This document shows, one piece after another, positions 28,023 through 36,546 of a stretch of DNA of 64,000 nt. The notes beneath the pieces were generated by a model, which worked only from the letters and a program-made list of their open reading frames with translations, did not search any database and was not told where the DNA came from. This stretch comes from Psychrobacter sp. Choline-02u-9. Lineage in GTDB: Bacteria > Pseudomonadota > Gammaproteobacteria > Pseudomonadales > Moraxellaceae. The number at the start of each line of letters is the position of its first letter. Positions within the stretch are counted from its first letter, which is position 1. Position numbers and translations under genes: made by a program. Location of the stretch: positions 248,001 through 312,000 of the forward strand of contig NZ_PJBF01000040.1 of NCBI RefSeq assembly GCF_002836505.1, read 5' to 3'.

Positions 28023-29486
28023 TTAGGTGATATCAGAGCACCAGTATTTGGTCGTGATATAGTCTTCGATACCGTATTTTGAACCTTCACGGCCAAAGCC
28101 AGACTGCTTCACACCGCCAAATGGGGCAACTTCTGTAGAAATTAGACCAGTATTATGACCGATAATGCCGTACTCCAACCCTTCGGTAACGCGCCATGAG
28201 CGGGCATAGTCGCTACTATAGAAGTAAGCGGCCAAGCCATAGATAGTATCGTTAGCAGCACGGATAACTTCTGCTTCGTCTTTGAAGGTAAAGATGGTCG
28301 CAATCGGTCCGAAGATTTCTTCAGAGGCGATGTCCATATCACTGCTAATATCTGTGATAACCGTTGGGTTATAAGTCAGTTCTGAAGCATCATTGACACT
28401 ACCACCAGTGACCAGTTTTGCGCCTTTATCTAGCGCATCTTTTAGCAAGGCTTGAACTTTATCTAACGCTTTTTTGTTGATAAGAGGACCAATATCGACG
28501 CCTTCTTCTAAGCCGTTACCTACTTTTAATTCAGCGACTTTTTTGACAAAGACATCTAAGAATTTATCTTTAATGCTGTCTTGAACGTATACGCGGTTGG
28601 CACAGACACAAGTCTGACCAGCATTACGATATTTAGAAGCGATTAAACCAGCAGCGGCTTTTTCTAGATCGGCATCATCAAAGACGATAAATGGCGCATT
28701 GCCACCCAACTCTAACGATAGCTTCTTAATAGTTGGCGCACATTGTGCCATTAGCGTACGGCCTACTTCTGTAGAACCTGTAAATGACAGTTTATGAATG
28801 CGTGCATCGCCCGTTAGAATGTCGCCGATGACAGAAGACTTACCGGTTACAACCTGAATAACGCCAGCTGGAATACCCGCTTGTTCTGCCAATACACCCA
28901 GTGCCAATGCCGAATACGGTGTCTCGGTGGCTGGTTTGACAATAATCGTACAGCCTGCTGCTAGTGCAGGAGCAACTTTGCGCGTGATCATCGCAGCTGG
29001 AAAGTTCCAAGGCGTAATAGCGGCACAAACACCAACTGGCTGCTTAAGAACGACATGACGTAGCTGTGTGCTATTGGCAGGAATCACATCGCCATAGACG
29101 CGTTTGCCTTCTTCGGCAAACCAGCGGATAAAGCTGTTGGCATAACCTACCTCACCACGTGATTCAGTTAGTGGCTTGCCTTGCTCAGCGGTCATAATGA
29201 TGGCCAAATCTTCTTTATTGGCATCGATTAGATCAGCCCACTTTTGCAATAACTCTGCACGCTCTTTGGCTGTTTTTGCTGCCCAGTCTGCTTGGACATC
29301 ATGAGCGTAAGCAACGGCTTCGTTGACATCTTTTGTGGTAAGACTTGGTACAGTACCAATGAGCTCGCCATTAAAAGGATTGTTTACATCAAGTACAGCT
29401 TCATCACTAGCAGCATGCCAGCCGTCTTTGATGAAGCAAGATTGTTTGAGTAAATCTGGATTTGATAACTGTAGCGCGTGTGACAT
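28023..29486 (-). CDS. gabD: Succinate-semialdehyde dehydrogenase GabD
   Basis: 487 residues from the ATG at 29486 (MSHALQLSNPDLLK); AAGGAG sits eight bases upstream, whereas the upstream ATG at 29504 overlaps that site. GabD-type motifs: ITPWNFPAAMITRK, KPATETPYSA, LGGNAPFIV with the general base Glu, and the catalytic Cys in GQTCVCANRVY. Length matches GabD (482-490). It converts succinate semialdehyde to succinate with NADP, ending the GABA shunt. It is the first gene of the gabD-gabT unit and is divergent from an IclR-type regulator with an inverted repeat between them. Confidence 0.93.
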   Translation of the reverse strand: MSHALQLSNPDLLKQSCFIKDGWHAASDEAVLDVNNPFNGELIGTVPSLTTKDVNEAVAYAHDVQADWAAKTAKERAELLQKWADLIDANKEDLAIIMTAEQGKPLTESRGEVGYANSFIRWFAEEGKRVYGDVIPANSTQLRHVVLKQPVGVCAAITPWNFPAAMITRKVAPALAAGCTIIVKPATETPYSALALGVLAEQAGIPAGVIQVVTGKSSVIGDILTGDARIHKLSFTGSTEVGRTLMAQCAPTIKKLSLELGGNAPFIVFDDADLEKAAAGLIASKYRNAGQTCVCANRVYVQDSIKDKFLDVFVKKVAELKVGNGLEEGVDIGPLINKKALDKVQALLKDALDKGAKLVTGGSVNDASELTYNPTVITDISSDMDIASEEIFGPIATIFTFKDEAEVIRAANDTIYGLAAYFYSSDYARSWRVTEGLEYGIIGHNTGLISTEVAPFGGVKQSGFGREGSKYGIEDYITTKYWCSDIT

Positions 29487-29568
29487 GTTGACGCTCCTTG
29501 TCATATAGGGTGTATTTATAAGAATGGATACAATGGTAAGTCGTAAATAATTATTGATAATTCATTAT

Positions 29569-29588
29569 TTGTTCAATATACTGAACAA
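29569..29588. promoter_or_regulatory. Inverted repeat in the gabD / IclR divergent region
   Basis: TTGTTCA (29569-29575), six bases, TGAACAA (29582-29588): a perfect palindrome with 7-bp arms lying between the divergent starts of gabD and the IclR-family gene. Its place suggests the regulator's operator; binding is not shown. Confidence 0.6.
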
Positions 29589-29706
29589 GTATTCTATATA
29601 CGAGACGTCATTATAAGAACGATATGACGCGATTTGCAACCCTTAATCTCATTATTTTAAAAATTATCTTGTACTTCTTTCTTTTATTTCACTTTATAGG
29701 TTATTT

Positions 29707-30477
29707 ATGAGCTCGACTGCCGTGCCTGCGCTAGACAAAACGTTTCAAATTTTGGACTTGATTACCGATAGCTCACAGCCTCTGACAGCGGCTCATATCG
29801 CAAAAGAGCTTGGGCTACCGCGTAGCTCCACTCACAATATTTTGCAGAGTCTATTGACCAAACATGTCATTTACAAAGACCCTGAAAGCCGTTTTTATTT
29901 GGGTTCATATTTGATGTATTGGGCAGGTAAGTACGAACAGCAGCAAGGCGTGGTGCAGTTGTTTAAAGATTTGATTGTGCAGTATCCGGTACTTCTTCAG
30001 CATACGGTTACCTTATCAAAACTGGACTTGGGCGAAGTAGTATTTTTGGCTTGTCATGAGTCGCCTGCGCCGCTTGGCTTTACGTTTCGTGCAGGCGTTC
30101 GTGTACCTGCCGTATTTTCTGCGACAGGCAAAGCCATGCTATCCACGTTGTCGATGGGCAGTATCAAATCATTGTATAAAGATACGTTTCCGACGCCGAT
30201 GACCCAGCATGGGGTCAAGAATTTTACCGATTTGGCAACTGAGCTTGCAGCGATACAAGAAAGCCGAGTATCGCTCGATGATGGACAATTGCGCGATGGG
30301 ATGTACTGCTTAGGCACTTATATTCGTAATGCGTCAGGAAATGCGGTCGCTGGTATGGCAGTGAGTTTTTTGCAAGGAGAGTATGAGTCTAAACGGGCTG
30401 AGGTCAGTGCGGTATTGATTGAATTGGCGGAGCAAATCGAGCAGCATTTAGGCTTCAATCCTAACGCTGAAAGGTAG
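29707..30477 (+). CDS. IclR-family transcriptional regulator of the gab genes
   Basis: 256 residues. The N-terminus is a winged helix-turn-helix (FQILDLITDSSQPLTAAHIAKELGLPRSSTHNILQSLL region, residues about 12-46), and the rest is the IclR effector domain (GVRVPAVFSATGKAMLS near 130-146, then DDGQLRDGMYCLG). These proteins bind a small ligand and repress or activate neighbouring catabolic genes. It is divergent from gabD, so GABA or succinate semialdehyde is the natural ligand guess. No AAGG-type ribosome site is clear; TTATAGGTTATTT precedes the ATG. Confidence 0.88.
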   Translation: MSSTAVPALDKTFQILDLITDSSQPLTAAHIAKELGLPRSSTHNILQSLLTKHVIYKDPESRFYLGSYLMYWAGKYEQQQGVVQLFKDLIVQYPVLLQHTVTLSKLDLGEVVFLACHESPAPLGFTFRAGVRVPAVFSATGKAMLSTLSMGSIKSLYKDTFPTPMTQHGVKNFTDLATELAAIQESRVSLDDGQLRDGMYCLGTYIRNASGNAVAGMAVSFLQGEYESKRAEVSAVLIELAEQIEQHLGFNPNAER

Positions 30478-30530
30478 CGTTAGGATTGAATATCAGTGCA
30501 GGTCTAAAAAATATAATCCAAAAAATTCTG

Positions 30531-31748
30531 TTAAACGATCCCATCAGCTTTTAGCTTAGCGATCATCTCACTATCATAACCCAAATCAGCAAGCGTACTA
30601 TCAGTATGTTCGCTTAACTTCGGTGGTGGCGTACGATAAGTGACAGGTGATGCGGACAATTTGATAGGGTTACCAAGTGCGCGTACTGGACTGCCTTGCT
30701 CGGTGAAATTAACAATCATCTCACGGGCTTGTGCTTGCGGCATGGCCAAAGCTTCGGCCACGTTATGAATCGCACCGCATGGAATGCCTGCTTGATCTAA
30801 AACCTCTAGCCAATAGGTACGTGACTGCTTGGCAAAATGCTTAGTCAGCTCACCGCACAACAATTCGCGATTAGCAACGCGTTGTGGATTGGTCGCAAAG
30901 TGCTCATCGGTATGCCAATCAACTGCAAGCACATCACACAGTTTGGCAAACTGACTGTCATTACCACAGGCTAAAATAAAATGCTGCTCGCCCTCACCCG
31001 CAAACACTTGATACGGCACGATATTAGGATGCTGATTGCCTAGTCTTGGCGGTATCTTATCGGATGCCAAATGATTCATACCGACATTGGCTAGCATGGC
31101 GAGCGCGCTATCAAGTAATGCCACATCGACGTGTTGCCCAAGTCCAGTATTTTGACGCGCCAGCAGTGCCGCTTGAATACCAATCGTCAACTGTAAACCT
31201 GCAAATAAATCGACGACTGCCACGCCAACTTTGTGCGGTTCGCCATCACTAGGGCCTGTGATGCTCATCAGCCCTGATAATCCTTGGATAATATAATCAT
31301 AGCCAGGGCGCGCGGCATCGGGACCTGTCTGCCCAAAGCCTGTCAATGACGCATAAATCAGCCGCGGATTGTCTTGTTTTAAGCTGTCATAATCCAAGCC
31401 GTATTTTTTCAGACCACCGACTTTAAAGTTTTCGACCAAGATATCACTGTCAGCGATTAGCTGCTTAATAATGGTTTGCCCTGTCGGCGTAGTGATATCT
31501 ACCGTCAGTGATTTTTTATTGCGGTTAATCGTAGCATAATAAGCGGAGGTATCATCGCTGAATGTTGGCGGTGCCCAATGACGCGTTTCATCACCGATAT
31601 GCGGACGCTCAACCTTGATGACTTCGGCACCAAGATCAGCTAACACTTGCGTACAAGAAGGGCCAGCCAGCACTCTCGATAAATCGAGCACTTTGATGCC
31701 ATGCAATGCGCCCTTTGGCATATTAGCCATATCAATCATATCTGTCAT
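30531..31748 (-). CDS. CaiB/BaiF class III CoA-transferase (probable succinyl-CoA:glutarate type)
   Basis: 405 residues of the class III CoA-transferase family: GIKVLDLSRVLAGPSCTQVLADLGAEVIKVE at the start (split across residues 18-48), NRNKKSLTVD, the catalytic Asp region, and GYDYIIQGLSGLMSITG. Enzymes of this family swap CoA between acids through an Asp-CoA thioester. The gene directly beside it encodes glutaryl-CoA dehydrogenase, with an IclR regulator next, so a succinyl-CoA:glutarate transferase that makes glutaryl-CoA (lysine degradation) is the best guess; the sequence alone does not fix the acid. TAAGGGAATCTC precedes the ATG. Confidence 0.85.
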   Translation of the reverse strand: MTDMIDMANMPKGALHGIKVLDLSRVLAGPSCTQVLADLGAEVIKVERPHIGDETRHWAPPTFSDDTSAYYATINRNKKSLTVDITTPTGQTIIKQLIADSDILVENFKVGGLKKYGLDYDSLKQDNPRLIYASLTGFGQTGPDAARPGYDYIIQGLSGLMSITGPSDGEPHKVGVAVVDLFAGLQLTIGIQAALLARQNTGLGQHVDVALLDSALAMLANVGMNHLASDKIPPRLGNQHPNIVPYQVFAGEGEQHFILACGNDSQFAKLCDVLAVDWHTDEHFATNPQRVANRELLCGELTKHFAKQSRTYWLEVLDQAGIPCGAIHNVAEALAMPQAQAREMIVNFTEQGSPVRALGNPIKLSASPVTYRTPPPKLSEHTDSTLADLGYDSEMIAKLKADGIV

Positions 31749-31936
31749 GAGATTCCCTTACTCTGTCGCATATTTTTTAATCATAAAATTGTTCTTCAGG
31801 ATTTAGCGTTTAAATAGCTAAATCATGAAGAACAACTGAAAAACGTACGCTACTGTTAATGCTCTTTTGATAAAAAGCCAAGCAGTAACGTACGTCATAA
31901 AATACAGTTTTACCAAAAATTATTAGCTAAAAACGC

Positions 31937-33121
31937 TTAGAAGAACGCTTGAATGCCTGTCTGTGCGCGGCCTAGGATAAGCGCATGAATATCATGTGTA
32001 CCCTCGTAAGTATTGACGGCTTCCAAGTTCATCACGTGACGGATAATATGGAACTCATCAGAGATACCGTTACCGCCATGCATGTCACGAGCGATGCGAG
32101 CGATATCAAGCGCCTTGCCGCAGTTATTACGCTTAATAAGTGAGATCATTTCAGGCGCTGCATTGTCTTCATCCATCAAACGACCGACACGTAATGCCGC
32201 TTGTAGACCTAGCGTGATTTCAGTTTGCATATTGGCCAGCTTTAGCTGTACCAACTGCGTTGCCGCTAGCGGACGACCAAACTGCTTACGATCGAGCGTG
32301 TACTGACGAGCCGCTTTCCAGCAGAACTCAGCCGCACCCATCGAACCCCATGCGATACCATAACGGGCTTTGTTTAAGCAGCCAAACGGTCCTTTTAGAC
32401 CGCGGATATCTGGGAAAGCATTGGCTTCAGGAACGAATACTTTGTCCATGACGATCTCACCGGTGACTGAGGCACGTAGTGAAAACTTGCCTTCGATTTT
32501 TGGAGCGGATAGGCCCTTCATGCCTTTGTCTAAAACAAAACCGCGAATCTCGCCAGCATCATCTTTTGCCCACACGACAAACACGTCAGCGATCGGACTG
32601 TTGGTGATCCACATTTTATTACCCGTCAGCTCGTAACCACCATTGACGGCGCGCGCACGAGTAGACATCGATGAAGGATCAGATCCTGAGTCTGGTTCAG
32701 TCAGACCGAAGCAGCCTACATACTCACCTGTAGCAAGCTTTGGCAAATACTTTTCTCTTTGCTCTTCTGTGCCATACGCCCAAATAGGATGCATAACCAA
32801 GCTTGACTGTACGCTCATCGCTGAACGGTAGCCCGAATCAACGGCTTCCACTTCCTTGGCAATCAGACCGTAAGCAACACTCGATAAGCCAGCACAGCCA
32901 TAACCTTCAATCGTGACACCTAGCAGGCCCATTTCACCCATTTGACGCATGATATTACGGTCAAAATTCTCGTTACGATTGGCCTCGATAATGCCAGGCA
33001 TCAGCTCTTTTTGAAAAAATTGACGAGCGCTTTCGGTGACCATGCGCTCTTCTTCAGTGAGCTGGTCACGTAGTAAAAAAGGATCTTCCCAATCAAAGCG
33101 TGGGCTAGTAGATGTTGCCAT
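31937..33121 (-). CDS. gcdH: Glutaryl-CoA dehydrogenase
   Basis: 394 residues starting at the ATG at 33121, which has AAGGAGATCCAC before it; an upstream ATG at 33145 overlaps this site. Acyl-CoA dehydrogenase motifs: [15 protein letters not shown] (residues near 130-145), [43 protein letters not shown], and catalytic Glu in [20 protein letters not shown]. The GcdH-specific SDPSSM and [12 protein letters not shown] are present. It oxidises and decarboxylates glutaryl-CoA to crotonyl-CoA using FAD, in lysine/tryptophan catabolism. It is upstream of and codirectional with the CoA-transferase gene. Confidence 0.93.
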   Translation of the reverse strand: MATSTSPRFDWEDPFLLRDQLTEEERMVTESARQFFQKELMPGIIEANRNENFDRNIMRQMGEMGLLGVTIEGYGCAGLSSVAYGLIAKEVEAVDSGYRSAMSVQSSLVMHPIWAYGTEEQREKYLPKLATGEYVGCFGLTEPDSGSDPSSMSTRARAVNGGYELTGNKMWITNSPIADVFVVWAKDDAGEIRGFVLDKGMKGLSAPKIEGKFSLRASVTGEIVMDKVFVPEANAFPDIRGLKGPFGCLNKARYGIAWGSMGAAEFCWKAARQYTLDRKQFGRPLAATQLVQLKLANMQTEITLGLQAALRVGRLMDEDNAAPEMISLIKRNNCGKALDIARIARDMHGGNGISDEFHIIRHVMNLEAVNTYEGTHDIHALILGRAQTGIQAFF

Positions 33122-33203
33122 GTGGATCTCCTTGGTATCAGTCATCCTGACTGACGAATAGTGATTGATACATCATTTGGTCTAACAAGTCATTGACTTC
33201 GTT

Positions 33204-33220
33204 ATTCCGCTGTGCGAAAC
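33204..33220. promoter_or_regulatory. Possible IclR-type operator between gcdH and its regulator
   Basis: ATTCCGC, TGT, GCGAAAC (33204-33220) resembles palindromes bound by IclR-family regulators (ATTCCGC-N3-GCGGAAT type; two mismatches). It lies in the divergent region of gcdH and the regulator. Confidence 0.4.
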
Positions 33221-33297
33221 TTAGTTTCATAATTTAAAACCATTTAACCAAACTTTCGCTACGCTGTAAACCTTTATCAAAAAAAGATGAGTATAAA

Positions 33298-34125
33298 ATG
33301 ACAAAACCCTTATCAACAGCTACTCCGCTACTCGAACGTATGCATGCAACAATGAGTCAAAATAAGGACGAGAATGACCGACAGTTTGTGACGGCATTGG
33401 GACGGGGACTGATCATACTGGCAGCTTTTGAGCACCATGAGCGGCTCACCCATCAGCAGCTATGTCAGATGACCGAACTACCAAAAGCAACCATTACTCG
33501 CCTTATCCATACTCTAATCACGCTTGGGTTTTTGCGTACGAATAAATACGGACAGTATCAACTGGGCAGTAGTGCGGTACGTCTCAGTGCGACTGCATGG
33601 AGTCGTCATGATATGGTGGCGTACGCTGAACCATTGTTGCGGCAGTTCGCCAGTGACAACGAAGTATCGGTGAACCTAGCGACTGAAGTCGAAGGAGAGA
33701 TGCGCTATCACGCCTGCTGTCGTAGTCCTGCTCGACTATCGGTCAACTTGCAGGTTGGCTCCGCTGTACCTGTCGCACGCACTGCTATCGGACGTGCTTT
33801 TTATGCGGCAAGCTCACAAGCAAGACAAGCGGTCATCATTAATAATCTCCAAGATAATTTGTCTGTTGAAGAATATAACGATGCGCAAACCGCCCTAGCC
33901 AGCGCGGCAGAGCATTATGCAAAGTATGGCTATACCGTGTCTGATGGGGAGTTTTCTACTGACATATTGGCAGTCGCGGTTGGGGTATATGATGTCGCAA
34001 CAGGACAATACGCGTATTCGCTGAATGCCAGTGTACCGAGTGCTAATTGGGAAGCGGACGACTATGCGGCAATCATAGTGCCAAAATTGCAGGCGTTGGC
34101 GGAGCGGATTGGTGGTGGGGTTTAA
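33298..34125 (+). CDS. IclR-family regulator, divergent from gcdH
   Basis: 275 residues. After an N-terminal extension of about 25 residues there is a winged helix-turn-helix (LTHQQLCQMTELPKATITRLIHTL, residues about 48-71, given here in part) followed by an IclR effector domain (SVNLQVGSAVPVARTAIGRAF near 150, FSTDILAVAVGV near 222). By its position divergent from gcdH and the CoA-transferase gene, it probably controls glutarate degradation (GcdR-like). No ribosome site was found at the first ATG; a later in-frame Met at residue 14 is an alternative. Confidence 0.82.
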   Translation: MTKPLSTATPLLERMHATMSQNKDENDRQFVTALGRGLIILAAFEHHERLTHQQLCQMTELPKATITRLIHTLITLGFLRTNKYGQYQLGSSAVRLSATAWSRHDMVAYAEPLLRQFASDNEVSVNLATEVEGEMRYHACCRSPARLSVNLQVGSAVPVARTAIGRAFYAASSQARQAVIINNLQDNLSVEEYNDAQTALASAAEHYAKYGYTVSDGEFSTDILAVAVGVYDVATGQYAYSLNASVPSANWEADDYAAIIVPKLQALAERIGGGV

Positions 34126-34200
34126 AACAGTAATATGGTGAAGATATAAGCCTTTTAGCCAGTCATGACACTTTTCTATTGATATAGACTAAAGGACTGG

Positions 34201-35196
34201 TTAATTGGCTGACTCTTTAGCGTCCAACACCCACACCACATCATGCCCGACAAAATAAGTATGATGGTCCGCCACTTCTATGTTGTAGACGTGGTCCTCA
34301 TAAGGGTTAGGGCATATATCGTTATAGCGTCGCATCTGCTTATGAATACTACCCTCTAACAATCCTGTTGCATTACCATATCTTTCAATGTTATTAAGAA
34401 CTATCTTATGTCTACCTAAGTTAATTATCTTATTTTCTCTTACTATTTTACCCTCATACACTAAAGGTGAGTTTGCAAACTCAATAAAGCTTTCAGAGGA
34501 GTGTGTATATAAACCACCCATGTCTTGATCTAGTCTAGTATTTAAAGTTTTATAAAGATCAGGGTCTATAATAAAGGGTGCCTTTTCATTGATGAGCAAC
34601 TTGGCATCAGAAGTTTGCATATTGACGGTTTTGATCTCTTCTTTGAACGCTTCTTCTGTATTGGCTAAACTAACAAACTCGTAGCCATCATCCGTAAATC
34701 TCACAAACTGAACCAGACCGTTTGTCTCCCATAAGTCATGTTCCTCAATACTTTGAGTATACGCTGTACCTTCAGGGAAATTAGGTAAGGTGCGTACAGG
34801 GATAAACGAATAATCATCAAGCGCAATCGTATCGCCATGAGCAGAGGTTAGATATCCAGCTAGCAAGCGCTCCGCCGATAGCCATTCACCTTCCGTATCG
34901 TCAGGCTGGCGAGTTACCCAAAATGGGTGGTTACTGGTACATAAGATATAGTTTCTACCCTTCTCACCTTGCTTGGCTACCGTTTCGTTAAAGTATTCAA
35001 CTTTAAAGATTCTTTCCTTTTTCGGGGATGTAAACGTACTTATGACAGGCTGATACTCTATGTCACCACGACCACTTTCAAACTTGGAGAGCACAGGTTT
35101 TGTTAAAATTAAGTCGCCCACTTTGATATCCTGAATCGGTACTAAACCTTTATCCGTATGGACTAGCGTTCCCACCACAAATCCTGAATTAGTCAT
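34201..35196 (-). CDS. Free-standing Hint-domain protein (second of a tandem pair)
   Basis: 331 residues. Residues 4-30 (GFVVGTLVHTDKGLVPIQDIKVGD) match Hint block A, CTSNHPFWVT (near 86-95) carries the block B T-x-x-H, and VYNIEVADHHTYFVGHDVVWVLD near the end is blocks F and G. Hint folds perform self-cleavage or splicing in inteins, hedgehog and polymorphic toxins. Here the position normally held by Cys/Ser-1 is Gly5, preceded only by MTNS, and the terminal Asn is replaced (WVLD). Nothing follows but a seven-residue tail. About 200 residues between blocks B and F are unique, with no homing-endonuclease motif. AAAAGGAATATAA precedes ATG; cotranscribed with two genes upstream. Confidence 0.78.
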   Translation of the reverse strand: MTNSGFVVGTLVHTDKGLVPIQDIKVGDLILTKPVLSKFESGRGDIEYQPVISTFTSPKKERIFKVEYFNETVAKQGEKGRNYILCTSNHPFWVTRQPDDTEGEWLSAERLLAGYLTSAHGDTIALDDYSFIPVRTLPNFPEGTAYTQSIEEHDLWETNGLVQFVRFTDDGYEFVSLANTEEAFKEEIKTVNMQTSDAKLLINEKAPFIIDPDLYKTLNTRLDQDMGGLYTHSSESFIEFANSPLVYEGKIVRENKIINLGRHKIVLNNIERYGNATGLLEGSIHKQMRRYNDICPNPYEDHVYNIEVADHHTYFVGHDVVWVLDAKESAN

Positions 35197-35217
35197 TTAT
35201 ATTCCTTTTATTTTTTA

Positions 35218-36060
35218 TTATTGATTTGGTTGGTTGTTCAAACTGGCGTCATGTACCCAAACACCATACTCACCAACGAAGTATGTATGGTAATCTTCGA
35301 TCTCGATGTTATAAACGTTATCAACGTAATAATTTTTTTTATCTTCATTATACAAATCAGTAATCCATTCAAAATGGAGTTGATCTTTATTTTTATCTGA
35401 AAACCTATGATGGGTTTCGATATCTAAATCAATAAAGCTTTGACTTTCACTTAAAAATTCTTCATCTTCAGCCTTTGTCCAAATCCTACAGTTTTTCAAA
35501 ATTTTAGGCTTCTCTTGACTAAAATCTACATAATTAGCTACTCCGTAGTCGTCGATATTTTCAACCTTATGTAATGCTACATCTTCCAAACTTGTTCTAT
35601 AAAGTGGTTCTTTAGATGTAAAAAGACTCGCACCATACGTAGGTGACCCGTCTTTGCACACTAAAGTATAATCCCTATCTTCATTTTTATAGCGTTTGGT
35701 AATTGCTAAATCTTCAGCTTGTGTCCATCCAGATTCTTTAGTCCAGAATGCATGATTCCCTGTGCAAAACAGATAAGACAAGCCGTTTCTTTCTTTTTCA
35801 TTAGCAATAATCTCACCCGACTTAACTCTATTAAACTTCTCTAAATCCATATCTCTTTTTACAGTTTCAAATGCTACGCTAAAAATCCTTTTCTTTTCAG
35901 TGGAAACAAACGTATTCAATACTCTTTTATAGATAAGATCACCGTTCGGGTTATGCTCATCACGAGACAATACCATATCGCCAACTTTTAGCTGCTCAAT
36001 GTGTACCAATCCTTTATCCGTATGAACGAGCGTTCCCGCGACAAATCCTGTATTGTTCAT
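35218..36060 (-). CDS. Free-standing Hint-domain protein (first of a tandem pair)
   Basis: 280 residues, paralogous to the gene 22 bases downstream. Block A is GFVAGTLVHTDKGLVHIEQLKVGD, block B CTGNHAFWT (T-x-x-H), blocks F/G VYNIEIEDYHTYFVGEYGVWVHD. As in its neighbour, the catalytic first residue is Gly5, and Asp stands where the cyclising Asn is expected, although the block G His is kept (WVHD). The middle is charged and quite unlike the neighbour's, though the first 20 codons and the last 30 are similar at DNA level, indicating tandem duplication followed by divergence of the core. AAAGGAGAGGAT is a strong ribosome site. Confidence 0.78.
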   Translation of the reverse strand: MNNTGFVAGTLVHTDKGLVHIEQLKVGDMVLSRDEHNPNGDLIYKRVLNTFVSTEKKRIFSVAFETVKRDMDLEKFNRVKSGEIIANEKERNGLSYLFCTGNHAFWTKESGWTQAEDLAITKRYKNEDRDYTLVCKDGSPTYGASLFTSKEPLYRTSLEDVALHKVENIDDYGVANYVDFSQEKPKILKNCRIWTKAEDEEFLSESQSFIDLDIETHHRFSDKNKDQLHFEWITDLYNEDKKNYYVDNVYNIEIEDYHTYFVGEYGVWVHDASLNNQPNQ

Positions 36061-36078
36061 ATCCTCTCCTTTTTAATA

Positions 36079-36501
36079 TTATCGTTTTAATCCATCAAAC
36101 CTCAGCCCAAATTTCATTAGATACTTACGCAATCTATCGCTATCGTTCGGGCTTTTTAATTTATCGCGCGAATTCGCGTATAGATAGCGCCCCGCCGCCG
36201 CTTGGTTTTTATAGCTGATACATACCTCAATCACATACGCCAGTTGCACCGCATCAAATGGATCAATAGTTGTCAGCATGTCTTCATCTAGATATTTTCT
36301 TAAAATATTATGGCTACCCTGCTCAACGGTTTCGCTGTTTAAAGTAACATATGGGCTATTTTTAATCACTTTATTGCATATACTGTCATTACTTATTTCC
36401 GTAATCGAACTAATGCCGCTCTCAACAAAAATGATTTGGATAACCCTGTTACCCATTGATACCGACGTAACGACGTCATGCGTGTATGATGTACGCGACA
36501 A
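36079..36501 (-). CDS. Unrecognised 140-residue protein heading the Hint gene cluster
   Basis: 140 residues from a TTG at 36501; the first in-frame ATG (36456) would give 125 residues, and neither has a good ribosome site, so the N-terminus is uncertain. No membrane segment, signal peptide or known motif is seen. The C-terminal part, LRKYLMKFGLRFDGLKR, is basic and helical-looking; the centre (residues 65-105, rich in Asp, Tyr, Ala) may be helical too. It lies 18 bases upstream of the first Hint gene on the same strand, so it is probably cotranscribed and may be a partner or chaperone for the Hint proteins. This is guesswork from position. Confidence 0.5.
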   Translation of the reverse strand: MSRTSYTHDVVTSVSMGNRVIQIIFVESGISSITEISNDSICNKVIKNSPYVTLNSETVEQGSHNILRKYLDEDMLTTIDPFDAVQLAYVIEVCISYKNQAAAGRYLYANSRDKLKSPNDSDRLRKYLMKFGLRFDGLKR

Positions 36502-36546
36502 ATGTAAGCATCTTATCTATATCAATCATTACTATTGAGCCTCGTT

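Noticed and set aside
34201..36060. Intein with homing endonuclease
   Set aside because: No LAGLIDADG or HNH motif in the middle regions, no split host gene on either side, and no extein residues; free-standing Hint proteins fit better.
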